NCBI GenBank assembly: GCA_905612335.1
Contig: CAJQRT010000037.1
Span: 1-30,949, forward strand
Length of the DNA stretch: 30,949 bases
From: an uncultured Candidatus Pelagibacter sp.
Lineage (GTDB): Bacteria; Pseudomonadota; Alphaproteobacteria; Pelagibacterales; Pelagibacteraceae
Direction: 5' to 3'
Under the pieces are notes generated by a model that saw only the letters and a program-made list of their open reading frames with translations, had not been told where the DNA came from and ran no database searches. Positions 6,728 through 15,184 of this stretch are shown here, one piece after another. The first letter of the stretch is position 1, and the number at the start of each line of letters is the position of its first letter. A program made the position numbers and the translations under genes.

Positions 6728-8278
6728 ATGAGCACAGAAACAGTAAAAAGTGGACGATCTGCAATGCTGGATACGTCTCACTTAAAAGTTAAATTTCCAT
6801 TTAAAGAAAAATATGGAAATTTTATAGGTGGAAAGTTTGTAGAACCAAAGTCTGGTAAATACTTTGACAACGTAAGCCCAATTAACAATGAAGTAATATG
6901 TTCTATAGCAAGATCGGATGCAAGTGATGTTGAGGCTGCATTAGACTCTGCGCATGCTGCTTTTCCTACTTGGGGAATTACATCAATAACTGAAAGATCA
7001 AATCTACTACTTAAGATAGCTGACGTTATTGAAAAAAATCTAGAACTATTAGCTACAGCTGAATGTTTGGATAACGGAAAGCCAATCAGAGAATGTATGG
7101 CAGCTGATTTACCGTTAGTTGTTGATCATTGGAGATATTTTGCTGGAGTTATTAGAGCAGAAGAAGGCTCTGTTTCAGAGATAAGTAATAGTGAGTATTC
7201 TTATCATATTCCTGAGCCACTTGGTGTAGTTGCTCAAATTATACCTTGGAATTTTCCATTATTAATGGCTACATGGAAGCTTGCGCCAGCGCTAGCTGCT
7301 GGAAATTGTGTTATATTGAAACCAGCTGAGCAGACTCCAGCATCCATCTTACTTTTAATGGAATTAATTGGAGATATATTACCTCCAGGAGTTCTTAATG
7401 TTGTAAGTGGTTTTGGTCTTGAAGCAGGGAAACCTTTAGCATCTTCTAAAAGAATTAGAAAGATTGCTTTTACAGGTGAAACTACAACTGGACGTTTGAT
7501 TATGCAGTACGCAGCGCAAAACTTAATTCCAATAACTTTAGAATTAGGTGGAAAATCTCCAAATGTTTTCTTTGAAGATGTCATGGATCAAGATGATGAC
7601 TTCTTTGATAAATGTCTTGAAGGTTTTACAATGTTTGCTCTTAATCAGGGTGAAGTTTGTACTTGTCCTAGTAGAGTACTAGTTCAAGAATCTATCTATG
7701 ATAAATTTATGGAAAGAGCAGTGGCTAGAACAAAAGCTATCGTACAAGATAACCCTTTAAAAATGGAAACCATGATCGGCGCTCAAGTATCATTAGAGCA
7801 AATGGAAAAAATAAAATCTTACTTAGATTTAGGTAAGAAAGAGGGAGCTAAAGTTCTATGTGGAGGTGAAGTCGCTAGCTTAAACAGTGGTTTGGAAAAA
7901 GGTAATTATATCCAACCTACTATTTTTGAGGGTGATAACTCTATGAGAATATTCCAAGAAGAAATTTTTGGTCCAGTTGTATCAGTTACTAAATTTAAAG
8001 ATGAAGCTCATGCATTAGAAATTGCTAATGACACTCTTTATGGTTTAGGAGCAGGTGTTTGGACTAGAAATGGAAATATTGCTTATAGAATGGGAAGAGG
8101 AATCCAAGCGGGAAGAGTTTGGACTAACTGTTACCATGCTTATCCAGCTCATGCTGCTTTTGGAGGTTACAAACAATCCGGAATTGGTAGAGAAACTCAT
8201 AAAATGATGCTTGATCACTATAGACAGGTGAAAAACTTACACGTGTCATACAGTGAGAAAAAATTAGGCTTCTTTTAA
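6728..8278 (+). CDS. NAD-dependent aldehyde dehydrogenase (AldB/ExaC-like)
   Basis: Oxidises an aldehyde, probably acetaldehyde or another short aliphatic one, to the acid in the cytosol. From the ATG at 6728 it is 516 aa, the length of AldB/ExaC enzymes. Catalytic parts are IIPWNFPLL with Asn174, LELGGKSP with general-base Glu272, and GEVCTCPSR with nucleophile Cys311; the CTCPSR form is typical of this subgroup. I chose 6728 because GAGAGGTGA sits at ideal spacing and the domain begins soon after, although the frame is open back to 6509 with a lysine-rich leader. The DUF779 gene 45 bp downstream is the usual partner of this subgroup and supports the assignment. Confidence 0.92.
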   Translation: MSTETVKSGRSAMLDTSHLKVKFPFKEKYGNFIGGKFVEPKSGKYFDNVSPINNEVICSIARSDASDVEAALDSAHAAFPTWGITSITERSNLLLKIADVIEKNLELLATAECLDNGKPIRECMAADLPLVVDHWRYFAGVIRAEEGSVSEISNSEYSYHIPEPLGVVAQIIPWNFPLLMATWKLAPALAAGNCVILKPAEQTPASILLLMELIGDILPPGVLNVVSGFGLEAGKPLASSKRIRKIAFTGETTTGRLIMQYAAQNLIPITLELGGKSPNVFFEDVMDQDDDFFDKCLEGFTMFALNQGEVCTCPSRVLVQESIYDKFMERAVARTKAIVQDNPLKMETMIGAQVSLEQMEKIKSYLDLGKKEGAKVLCGGEVASLNSGLEKGNYIQPTIFEGDNSMRIFQEEIFGPVVSVTKFKDEAHALEIANDTLYGLGAGVWTRNGNIAYRMGRGIQAGRVWTNCYHAYPAHAAFGGYKQSGIGRETHKMMLDHYRQVKNLHVSYSEKKLGFF

Positions 8279-8291
8279 CAGATATATTATA

Positions 8292-8317
8292 ATGGCCTGT
8301 ATTAAACTACAGGCCAT
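8292..8317 (+). repeat. 10-bp-stem hairpin between ALDH and DUF779
   Basis: ATGGCCTGTA (8292-8301) and TACAGGCCAT (8308-8317) are perfect inverted repeats around a 6-base loop. No U-run follows, so it is not a standard terminator. It ends six bases before the DUF779 start codon and occupies the position of that gene's ribosome site. Likely roles are mRNA processing or stabilisation, or damping of DUF779 translation. Confidence 0.7.
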
Positions 8318-8323
8318 ATAACT

Positions 8324-8671
8324 ATGAAAGTATCAGCAACACCCTTAGCAATAGAGTTAATAGAAGATCTTAAAAAAGATCATGGTAAAGAACTACTTTT
8401 TCATCAGTCAGGTGGATGTTGTGATGGTAGTGCTCCCATGTGTTACCCAGTGAAAGAATTCTTAATAAGTGATGACGATGTATTAGTTGGAAAAATTGGT
8501 GGTATTCCTTTTTACATAAGTGAAACTCAACACACAGCATGGAAAAATACAGATTTAATCATTGATTGTATTAAAGGAATGGGTGGAATGTTCTCTCTAG
8601 ACAATGGTACCGGAAGAAGGTTTCTAACAAGGTCAGAAATCTGTGTGCCTGAAAAAAGTAAATCTAATTAA
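8324..8671 (+). CDS. DUF779 protein, aldehyde dehydrogenase partner
   Basis: A 115-aa DUF779 protein. The family is typically encoded next to AldB/ExaC-type aldehyde dehydrogenases, as here. The diagnostic LLFHQSGGCCDGSAPMCYP (about residues 24-42) carries three cysteines and a histidine, suggesting metal binding or redox chemistry, though the biochemical function is not established. The C-terminal half has the family-typical GIPFYISETQ (about 66-75) and RRFLTRSEIC. The start lies just after a strong hairpin and has no free Shine-Dalgarno. Its stop codon interlocks with the convergent msrQ stop (TTAA). Confidence 0.88.
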   Translation: MKVSATPLAIELIEDLKKDHGKELLFHQSGGCCDGSAPMCYPVKEFLISDDDVLVGKIGGIPFYISETQHTAWKNTDLIIDCIKGMGGMFSLDNGTGRRFLTRSEICVPEKSKSN

Positions 8672-9237
8672 TTTAATTTTGTTTTAGCTCTTAGTGTAAG
8701 TAAAATTACTATAATGATAAGATAAATTAAGGGCTCAACTGTAACTACTTTGACTAACCACAAGTAGTGAGTAATTCCTAATAAAGAAATTATATAAATA
8801 AGTTTGTGTAGTTTTTTCCACTTATCTTTTAACAATCTTATCATTCGTTTAGACGAAGTAAGAGCAAGTGGCACTAATAAAAGCCAAGCTAAAAATCCAG
8901 CAAATATAAATTTTTTTTTAATAATATCATCACTAATACTAGACCAATCAAAGCGGTAATCTATTCCTACATAAGTCATCATGTGTGCTGATGCATAAAA
9001 AAAGACAAACAAGCCAAACATTCTTCTATAGGTAATCCAGAAATTTAACTTAGTAAATTTTTGCAAAGGAGTCATTGCAAGAGTTATTATAATAAAACGA
9101 AGTGTCCAATTACCAGTTACATGTGTAATTTCTTTTACAGGCTCAGGGCCTAACTGATTAAAGATAATTTGATAAAAAATAATTAATATAGGCATTAAAG
9201 ATATAAAGAAAATTGGTATTTTTATATATTTATGCAT
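8668..9237 (-). CDS. msrQ: MsrQ heme-binding membrane subunit of methionine sulfoxide reductase
   Basis: A 189-aa inner-membrane protein of the ferric-reductase-like (YedZ) family. It carries electrons through b-heme from the quinone pool or cytosolic flavins to periplasmic MsrP. About five or six hydrophobic helices are seen. Candidate heme histidines are in FYASAHMMTYVG and the helices containing KLHKLIYI and GITHYLWL. The length is near that of E. coli MsrQ. It lies 25 bp downstream of msrP as the last gene of the moa-msr operon, the standard msrPQ order. The stop overlaps the convergent DUF779 stop. Confidence 0.92.
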   Translation of the reverse strand: MHKYIKIPIFFISLMPILIIFYQIIFNQLGPEPVKEITHVTGNWTLRFIIITLAMTPLQKFTKLNFWITYRRMFGLFVFFYASAHMMTYVGIDYRFDWSSISDDIIKKKFIFAGFLAWLLLVPLALTSSKRMIRLLKDKWKKLHKLIYIISLLGITHYLWLVKVVTVEPLIYLIIIVILLTLRAKTKLN

Positions 9238-9262
9238 ATTTTATAAAAAAAATTTTATGTAT

Positions 9263-10171
9263 TTAAAAGTTTTTTTTTAAATCCATACCTGAGTATAAAT
9301 TTGCAACTTCATCATTATACCCATTAAACATTTCTGTTTCAATTCTGGGGGACAAAATACCTTCACCAATGACACGTTCTGTTGCTTGTGACCATCTAGG
9401 ATGTGAAACATTTGGGTTAACATTTGAGTAAAACCCATATTCTCTTGGGGACGATCTCATCCAAGACGATGTAGGCATTTTTTTAACCAATTTTATTTTC
9501 ACAATTGCTTTTGCACTTTTAAATCCATATTTCCATGGAACAAAAATTCTTAAAGGAGCACCATTTTGATTTGGTAAAGCTTTTCCATAAAGACCAGTAA
9601 CAATAGTTGTTAAAGGATGCATAGCTTCATCAATTCTTAACCCCTCTCTATAAGGCCAATTCAACACGGGATATCTTTGGCCTTTCATTTGTTCTGGATC
9701 ATAAACACTTTCAAATTCGATAAACTTTGCTTCAGTTTTAATTGAAACTTTATTAAGTAATTTACTTAATGAAAAACCCATCCAAGGGATAACCATTGAC
9801 CATCCTTCAACACACCTTAGCCTGTAAACTCTTTCTTCAGAAGGGTATAACGAAAGTATTTCTTCAGCAGAAAGGGTAATAGGGCTTTCCACCTCTCCTT
9901 CAATTGAAATATTCCATGGTTTAATTTTAAATTCTTGAGAATTTTTATAAGGATCACCTTTACCAGTTCCAAACTCATAATAGTTATTATATGTAGTGAT
10001 ATCTTTATAACTGGTCAATTTTGAATTATTTTCTAAAGAATGAGCGTTATTTAATAAAGACATTGAACCTAGTGTTAGTGATCCAAGACCTAAACCAACT
10101 GATTTAATAAATTTTCGTCTTTTGTTGTAAACCTTTTCTGGTGTTATTTCAGAATATTTATATTTTTTCAT
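9263..10171 (-). CDS. msrP: MsrP periplasmic molybdenum methionine sulfoxide reductase
   Basis: The 302-aa catalytic subunit that repairs methionine sulfoxide in periplasmic proteins, using a molybdopterin cofactor of the sulfite-oxidase fold (formerly YedY). A twin-arginine signal is clear: KRRKFIKSVGLGLGSL with Arg18-Arg19 before a hydrophobic stretch, so it is exported folded through Tat. The molybdenum-ligand cysteine is Cys120 in YRLRCVEGWSMVIPW. Other conserved parts are GLYGKALPNQNGAPLRI and PWKYGFKSAK. The start overlaps the moaE end by 14 bp, so the enzyme is translationally tied to the genes making its cofactor. The downstream msrQ supplies electrons. Confidence 0.95.
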   Translation of the reverse strand: MKKYKYSEITPEKVYNKRRKFIKSVGLGLGSLTLGSMSLLNNAHSLENNSKLTSYKDITTYNNYYEFGTGKGDPYKNSQEFKIKPWNISIEGEVESPITLSAEEILSLYPSEERVYRLRCVEGWSMVIPWMGFSLSKLLNKVSIKTEAKFIEFESVYDPEQMKGQRYPVLNWPYREGLRIDEAMHPLTTIVTGLYGKALPNQNGAPLRIFVPWKYGFKSAKAIVKIKLVKKMPTSSWMRSSPREYGFYSNVNPNVSHPRWSQATERVIGEGILSPRIETEMFNGYNDEVANLYSGMDLKKNF

Positions 10172-10610
10172 TAATAATAGATTTGCCTTTTAACCATTCA
10201 GTTGTTTGATCTTCGTAGTGTTCTTTTTTCCAAATAGGAGATCTTTTTTTAATCTCTTCAATAATATATCTAGATAAGACATATGCTTGATCTCTATGTT
10301 TACAAGCTACAGCAATTAAAATGCTAATATCACCTAAACTTAGATACCCTTTTGTATGCTCTATAAAAACTGCTTTATTTGTTATTTTAAGTTTTTCACT
10401 AGCTTCTTGATATATCTCTTCAAAACTTTTTATAACCATCTCGTCATGAACATCATAAGTGATACCAGTTACTTTTTTATTTTCATTAACATCTCTCACT
10501 GTTCCTGTAAAAAAAATGGAAGCTCCAAATTTAGAGGAGGAAATAAATTTTTCAGCGCTAGCTATTGAAATTTTATCATTTGTTATGTCAATTATTCTAG
10601 CATGTAACAT
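10158..10610 (-). CDS. moaE: molybdopterin synthase large subunit MoaE
   Basis: A 150-aa catalytic subunit of molybdopterin synthase. With MoaD it inserts two sulfurs into cyclic pyranopterin monophosphate. The family features FFTGTVRDVN (about residues 32-41), HTKGYLSLGDISI and the active-site lysine region KKRSPIWKKEHYED are all present. The length matches E. coli MoaE. The start overlaps the moaD stop by one base (TAATG) and the 3' end overlaps msrP by 14 bp, so it sits in a fully coupled operon. No degeneration is seen. Confidence 0.95.
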   Translation of the reverse strand: MLHARIIDITNDKISIASAEKFISSSKFGASIFFTGTVRDVNENKKVTGITYDVHDEMVIKSFEEIYQEASEKLKITNKAVFIEHTKGYLSLGDISILIAVACKHRDQAYVLSRYIIEEIKKRSPIWKKEHYEDQTTEWLKGKSIINEKI

Positions 10611-10879
10611 TACCCACCCCCTATTGGTGGTATAATTCCTATTTTTTGATCTTTAGTAATTTTGTAATTATCATTAATAATATTGTTACTCTCTGAACAA
10701 AAAGCAGAACTTTCAACAATTCGTATAAAATTTTTATTCCCTTTAAAGTTTTTATCTAAATAATTAATCAATTCTTTTCTAAAATCTTTAATTTCAATCT
10801 TTTCTTTAATTTCAAATTCTAAATGATCTTTATTGCTGAATTCTCTACTTGCACCAAAAAGCTCAAGTTTTATTTTCAT
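10610..10879 (-). CDS. moaD: molybdopterin synthase sulfur carrier MoaD
   Basis: An 89-aa ubiquitin-fold sulfur carrier. The C-terminal GlyGly is activated to a thiocarboxylate and donates sulfur in molybdopterin synthase. The chain ends PPIGGG, giving the required terminal Gly-Gly, and starts with the family-like MKIKLELFGASREFSN. The length is normal. It is tightly packed: it starts two bases after the moaC stop and overlaps moaE by one base. MoeB-type activation must come from a gene outside this window. Confidence 0.93.
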   Translation of the reverse strand: MKIKLELFGASREFSNKDHLEFEIKEKIEIKDFRKELINYLDKNFKGNKNFIRIVESSAFCSESNNIINDNYKITKDQKIGIIPPIGGG

Positions 10880-10881
10880 GA

Positions 10882-11427
10882 TTAAAAGATATTATTTAAA
10901 AATTCTGGAAGACCATCAGGGTTAGTCCATAGTCCACTTTTTCCACCTTCTTTAATTAATAATCTAACATTATCAATTCTAAGATGTGGATTTACAATTT
11001 TACTCAAATCATAAATTGTAATTAATGCAGCATTAACTCCCATTATAGCTTCCATTTCAACACCTGTTTTAGCAACTGCAGACACGACACAAAATACCTC
11101 TAAAGAGCTATCTTCTTCATGCATAACAATTTTAGTTGCAGTATGATCTATTGGAAGAGGGTGACACAAAGGTATTAATTCACTTGTTTTTTTGACACCT
11201 AGGACAGCAGATACTTCAGCTAGCGTAATAGGGTCACCTTTAGGCATTTCTTTATTTTTGATTAAATTAAAAACTTCTTCGCCAACATAAATTTTCCCTG
11301 ATGCTAAAGCTCTTCGAAAAGTTTCTACTTTCGAAGAAACATCAATCATATTAAAAGAATTTTTTTTAAAAATCTCTTCAGCCCAATCTTTTAATTTTTT
11401 TTTATTTATTACTTTTAAATTTTTCAT
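10882..11427 (-). CDS. moaC: cyclic pyranopterin monophosphate synthase MoaC
   Basis: Converts the 3',8-cyclo-GTP product of MoaA to cyclic pyranopterin monophosphate. Conserved features are MIDVSSKVETFRRALASGKI, the active-site LIPLCHPLPID (about residues 84-94) and GVEMEAIMGVNAAL. The usual protein starts at the MIDVSSK point (residue 27 here). The extra 26 N-terminal residues make it 181 aa against about 155-160 for the family. I kept the longer start because GGTGG lies just upstream at the moaA stop and no ribosome site precedes Met27. It directly follows moaA with no intervening base. Confidence 0.94.
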   Translation of the reverse strand: MKNLKVINKKKLKDWAEEIFKKNSFNMIDVSSKVETFRRALASGKIYVGEEVFNLIKNKEMPKGDPITLAEVSAVLGVKKTSELIPLCHPLPIDHTATKIVMHEEDSSLEVFCVVSAVAKTGVEMEAIMGVNAALITIYDLSKIVNPHLRIDNVRLLIKEGGKSGLWTNPDGLPEFLNNIF

Positions 11428-12420
11428 TTATCCACCAGTGCTTGATAGGTTTGGGGTAATACCAGTATCCCCAAGCTCTAAATAATGAGACTCTTTCTTA
11501 AGATGTAATTGTTTTATTATAAGATCTACAAGCTCTTCTTTTTGATTATCATTTTGCAATAAGTGCCGGATACTAATTCCCGTGTTTCCAAACAAACATA
11601 ATCTTAAATCACCTCTGGAGGTAATTCTTAATCTATTACAAGTTTTACAAAAATCTTTAGAGTAGGGGGCAATAATTCCAAATTTACCCTTATACTGGGG
11701 ATGTATAAAGTTTAATGCAGGACCCGCATCTTTTCCATGTGTTTGATAAATCCAATTATTTTTCTCTAAATAATCTTTAAATACATTTGAAGAAACATGG
11801 TTTTTTTTAAAATAATCTAAATTATCACCAGTTTGCATTAATTCTATAAATCTGAAATCAATCTTATTTTCCCTTATAAAATTTCCAAATAGTTTAAAAT
11901 CCTCATAAGTATCATTGACACCCTTAAGCAAAACAGCATTAACTTTTATACTTTTGAAGTTTAATTTTTGTAAAATCTTTATACCCTCTAAAATTTCAAG
12001 AAGCCTGTCATGTCCTGTTAATTTTTTAAACGTTTCTCTGTTTAAACTATCTATACTGATGTTAATTCCGTCTAAACCAGTTTCATATAATTGTTCTGCA
12101 ATCTTATCTAATTGATAGCCATTAGTGGTCATTGTTACTTTAGGAATATTTGAATTCTGCTTCATGTCCTTAAGAATATCAAAAAAGTCTTTTCTAACTG
12201 TTGGCTCTCCACCAGTTAGTCTTATTTTACAAACACCTAGTTCAGATAAAGCTTTTGCCAGTCTTGATATTTCTTCACCAGACATAAAACTTCTCATATC
12301 TCCAGGATTTTTTTTGTATCCTTGGGGCAAACAGTAAGTACATCTATAATTACAAACATCCGTTATAGACATTCTTATGTATGGGAATTTTCTCCCAAAA
12401 GTATCAGTAAGTGCTTTCAT
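11428..12420 (-). CDS. moaA: GTP 3',8-cyclase MoaA (radical SAM)
   Basis: The first step of molybdenum cofactor synthesis: radical rearrangement of GTP. The protein is 330 aa, as expected. The radical-SAM cluster motif is CNYRCTYC (Cys23, Cys27, Cys30). The second, GTP-binding 4Fe-4S cluster uses Cys258, Cys261 and Cys275 in FCKTCNRL and RLCLFG. The C-terminal Gly-Gly (LSSTGG) needed for activity is intact. It is the first gene of the minus-strand operon moaA-moaC-moaD-moaE-msrP-msrQ. The promoter must lie in the 34-bp AT-only-like gap to the divergent dioxygenase gene or inside that gene. Confidence 0.97.
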   Translation of the reverse strand: MKALTDTFGRKFPYIRMSITDVCNYRCTYCLPQGYKKNPGDMRSFMSGEEISRLAKALSELGVCKIRLTGGEPTVRKDFFDILKDMKQNSNIPKVTMTTNGYQLDKIAEQLYETGLDGINISIDSLNRETFKKLTGHDRLLEILEGIKILQKLNFKSIKVNAVLLKGVNDTYEDFKLFGNFIRENKIDFRFIELMQTGDNLDYFKKNHVSSNVFKDYLEKNNWIYQTHGKDAGPALNFIHPQYKGKFGIIAPYSKDFCKTCNRLRITSRGDLRLCLFGNTGISIRHLLQNDNQKEELVDLIIKQLHLKKESHYLELGDTGITPNLSSTGG

Positions 12421-12454
12421 CTAATTGTTATTATATTATATTATATTTAAATGA

Positions 12455-13288
12455 ATGAGTAAAATTATCAACAATACAGAGGTAGAACAATTTAAAAAAG
12501 ATGGTGCTGTTCTAATTAAAGGTAAATTTGATAACGCATGGATTGAAAAGTTAAAAAAAGGAATAAAAAAAGCCAAAGATAGCCCCAGCCCAAGATTTGT
12601 AAATCACACCAAAGATAAAAAATTACCTGGATATTATGAAGATTTTTGGACTTGGGACTTACATGAAGAGTTTAAGGATTTTGTTTTTAATTCACCAACA
12701 TCTAAAATTGCAGCTGAACTTTTAGAGGCAAAAAAAATTAATTTAGTAATGGATAACTGGTTTTTTAGAGAAATGGGCTCTAAGTCATCACCACCTTTCC
12801 ATCATGATATATCGTACTTTGATTTTGAGGGATCGATGTGTGTATTATGGATACCACTTGAGCCTGTTAAAAAAGAAGATGGTATTGCTTGGGTTAAAGG
12901 ATCTCATTTATGGAATAGATTATTTTTAAGAACTAGATTTAATGATGGCCACCAAGTTGATGGTGAAGCTGGAATTGTTAATGGAAAAAAATACGAATTA
13001 ACTCCAAATATATTAAAAAACAAAGATGATTATGAATTTCTACAATGGGATCTAGAGGTTGGTGACTGCATTTATTTTGATATTAGAACGCTGCATGGAG
13101 GATTGAATACTGTTACACCTAAAAAAGATGTTCATAGATACACATTAAGAATGGCAAAAGAAAATTCTAAAATTATTTATAGAGGAGGTTGGGCCAGAGA
13201 AGAAAGAGCCATCATGGAAGATAATGGTTATAAAAATGGTGATGATTTATCTGGTAAAATGTTTCCAACTTTATTTGAAATTAATTAA
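12455..13288 (+). CDS. phytanoyl-CoA dioxygenase (PhyH) family Fe(II)/2-oxoglutarate oxygenase
   Basis: A 277-aa cytosolic non-heme iron oxygenase of the PhyH family. The iron facial triad is visible: His116 and Asp118 in FHHDISYF and His214 in TLHGGLNTV. Arg228 in VHRYTLRM is placed to bind 2-oxoglutarate. The length is usual. Bacterial relatives hydroxylate widely different small molecules (ectoine, phosphonates, amino acids), and no neighbour identifies the substrate. It stands alone on the plus strand, divergent from moaA, and ends in its own intrinsic terminator, so it is a single-gene transcript. An out-of-frame ATG at 12451 opens only three codons. Confidence 0.87.
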   Translation: MSKIINNTEVEQFKKDGAVLIKGKFDNAWIEKLKKGIKKAKDSPSPRFVNHTKDKKLPGYYEDFWTWDLHEEFKDFVFNSPTSKIAAELLEAKKINLVMDNWFFREMGSKSSPPFHHDISYFDFEGSMCVLWIPLEPVKKEDGIAWVKGSHLWNRLFLRTRFNDGHQVDGEAGIVNGKKYELTPNILKNKDDYEFLQWDLEVGDCIYFDIRTLHGGLNTVTPKKDVHRYTLRMAKENSKIIYRGGWAREERAIMEDNGYKNGDDLSGKMFPTLFEIN

Positions 13289-13324
13289 CTCCCAATTCTT
13301 TCAAACTGGAAGTTAAATTTTTTT
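13285..13324 (+). terminator. intrinsic terminator of the PhyH-family gene
   Basis: TTAACTCCCA (13285-13294) pairs with TGGAAGTTAA (13307-13316) with one mismatch, followed by seven Ts (13318-13324). The stem begins inside the PhyH-family stop codon and the T-run reaches the stop codon of the convergent GYD gene, so one short segment serves as coding end and terminator. Confidence 0.72.
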
Positions 13325-13646
13325 ATTTTCCTGGCTCTTTGTATCCAGAAGCCATTTTGTTTGCAATTTTTGCAACTGCATTCAGATTAATTACTTCATG
13401 AATTGTAAAATCTGTAACAGCTCCACTAGATACCGCTACCATCCCAGATGCAGAAGCCTGTTCAAAAGTACCTTCTACTTCCACCATAAAATCATACTTT
13501 CCTCTAAGACCAGCATATCCAGTGAGTTTTGCTCCAGCTGCTTCACAAAGAGCCATTGTTGCAACTTTTCTGTCAGTGTCTGGATTATTTACAAACCCAC
13601 CAAGACCTTTAGCCGTATAACATCCCATAACTATAAATTTAGACAT
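13323..13646 (-). CDS. GYD-domain protein
   Basis: A 107-aa GYD-family protein with a ferredoxin-like alpha/beta fold of the dimeric alpha-beta-barrel type. The family-typical core is GYAGLRGKYDFMVEVEGT, where GKYD corresponds to the GYD/GRYD motif, followed by the conserved VSSGAVTDFTIHEVI. The function of the family is not established; a role as a small metabolite-binding or stress protein is only a guess. It has a strong ribosome site (AAGGAG, seven bases before ATG), suggesting good expression. It is divergent from the aldehyde dehydrogenase at 13742, with a shared 95-bp upstream region. Confidence 0.82.
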   Translation of the reverse strand: MSKFIVMGCYTAKGLGGFVNNPDTDRKVATMALCEAAGAKLTGYAGLRGKYDFMVEVEGTFEQASASGMVAVSSGAVTDFTIHEVINLNAVAKIANKMASGYKEPGK

Positions 13647-13741
13647 TGTTAACTCCTTTATTAATTTGAAACATTAAAACATATTTGTTAAAAATTTGGG
13701 ACAAAATATTTTTTTAAAATCAACTTAAGGTTTAGCAAATT

Positions 13742-15184
13742 ATGTACGAAAAATTTGGACAATTCATTGATGGTAATTGGTCGCCCTCTTCTAATAAGGA
13801 AACTTATGAAGTTATTAATCCTGCAACAGAAGAAGTTTTAGGTCATGCATCAAAAGCCACACCTGCTGATGTTGATAGAGCACTAAAGTCTGCTGAAAAA
13901 GGATTAAAGGTTTGGAAAAAAATAACACCATGGGATAGATCTTATATTTTGAGACGTATAGCAGATAAAATAAGAGAAAAAAAAGATGTACTAGCTAAAT
14001 GGATGACTTTAGAAAATGGAAAGCCCTTAGTAGAAGGTATTGGTGAAACAAATGGTGCGGCTGATATTTTTGAATGGAACGCTGAAGAAACAAAAAGAAT
14101 TTTTGGTCAAACTATAGAAAGTAGATTTGAAGACACAAGAGTTCATGTTTATTACCAGCCAGTTGGAGTTGTTGCTGCATTATCCCCTTGGAATTTTCCA
14201 CTTATTTTAGCGGCTAGAAAGATATCAACTGCACTAGCGGCTGGTTGTTCGGTAATTATTAAACCAGATACCATTACACCAGGTGTGGTAATGGAATTAG
14301 TTGATATTTGTAGAGAATGTGGTGTTCCTCCTGGAGCAGTCAATCTTTTATCAGGCGATCCACCAAGTATTGCATCTCAATTAATTCAATCAGATATAAT
14401 TAAAAAGATTTCAATCACTGGATCTGTAAGAGTTGGGAAATTAATTTTAAAACAAGCTGCAGATAAAGTTCAAAGAGTAACAATGGAATTAAGTGGACAT
14501 TCTCCTTTTATAGTTTTTGATGATGCTGATATTAAAAAAGCAGCCGATATGGCTATTGCTGCAAAATTTAGAAATAATGGTCAAGTTTGTATCTCTCCTA
14601 ATAGGTTCTATATTCACGAGTCAAAAAAAGAAGAATTCACAAATTTATTTATAGAAAAAACTAAAAAGTTAAAAATTGGAAATGGAATGGATCCAGATAC
14701 TCAATTAGGTCCTTTAACAACTCAAAAACGATTAGAAGAAATTGAAGAGTTAGTTGAACAAACTAAACAAGAAGGAGCTAAAGTTTTACTGGGTGGTAAA
14801 AGACCAGCAGGCTTCAATAAAGGTTTTTATTATGAGCCAACAGTTTTTGATGATGTAAAAGATGACTTTACAATCATGAAACAAGAACCATTTGGACCAT
14901 TAGTTCCGATGTTATCATTTAAATCATTTGATGAAGTTATTGAAAGAGCCAATGATCATGACCTTGGCTTATGTAGTTATGTTTGTACTAATTCAATGGA
15001 AACAGCTCATTTAGCATCCGAACAGTTAGAGACAGGATCTGTAGCAGTTAATACTGGAGCAGTTGCAATTGCTGAAGCTCCATTTGGGGGAATTAAACAA
15101 AGTGGATACGGTAGAGAAGGTGGATCAATGGCTATTAAAGATTACCTTAACGTCAAGTATACGCACATGGGTATTAAGGGTTAA
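13742..15184 (+). CDS. NAD(P)-dependent aldehyde dehydrogenase (GabD/lactaldehyde-dehydrogenase-like)
   Basis: A 480-aa aldehyde dehydrogenase of the length of succinate-semialdehyde and lactaldehyde dehydrogenases. Catalytic residues are present: Asn151 in SPWNFPLI, general-base Glu249 in TMELSGHSP, and nucleophile Cys283 in NNGQVCISPNR. The C-terminal FGGIKQSGYGREGG is typical. The usual ELGGK box reads ELSGH here, an unusual change near the cofactor. It is convergent with and directly abuts the enolase-superfamily gene. In this sugar-acid neighbourhood it may oxidise a semialdehyde or lactaldehyde released by catabolism; the substrate is not proven. Confidence 0.88.
   Translation: MYEKFGQFIDGNWSPSSNKETYEVINPATEEVLGHASKATPADVDRALKSAEKGLKVWKKITPWDRSYILRRIADKIREKKDVLAKWMTLENGKPLVEGIGETNGAADIFEWNAEETKRIFGQTIESRFEDTRVHVYYQPVGVVAALSPWNFPLILAARKISTALAAGCSVIIKPDTITPGVVMELVDICRECGVPPGAVNLLSGDPPSIASQLIQSDIIKKISITGSVRVGKLILKQAADKVQRVTMELSGHSPFIVFDDADIKKAADMAIAAKFRNNGQVCISPNRFYIHESKKEEFTNLFIEKTKKLKIGNGMDPDTQLGPLTTQKRLEEIEELVEQTKQEGAKVLLGGKRPAGFNKGFYYEPTVFDDVKDDFTIMKQEPFGPLVPMLSFKSFDEVIERANDHDLGLCSYVCTNSMETAHLASEQLETGSVAVNTGAVAIAEAPFGGIKQSGYGREGGSMAIKDYLNVKYTHMGIKG

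Noticed and set aside
6502..6735. Phe/Leu-rich minus-strand ORF opposite the lysine-rich leader
   Set aside because: It is the antisense reading of A-rich lysine codons, which always gives Phe/Leu/Ile-rich frames; no independent support.
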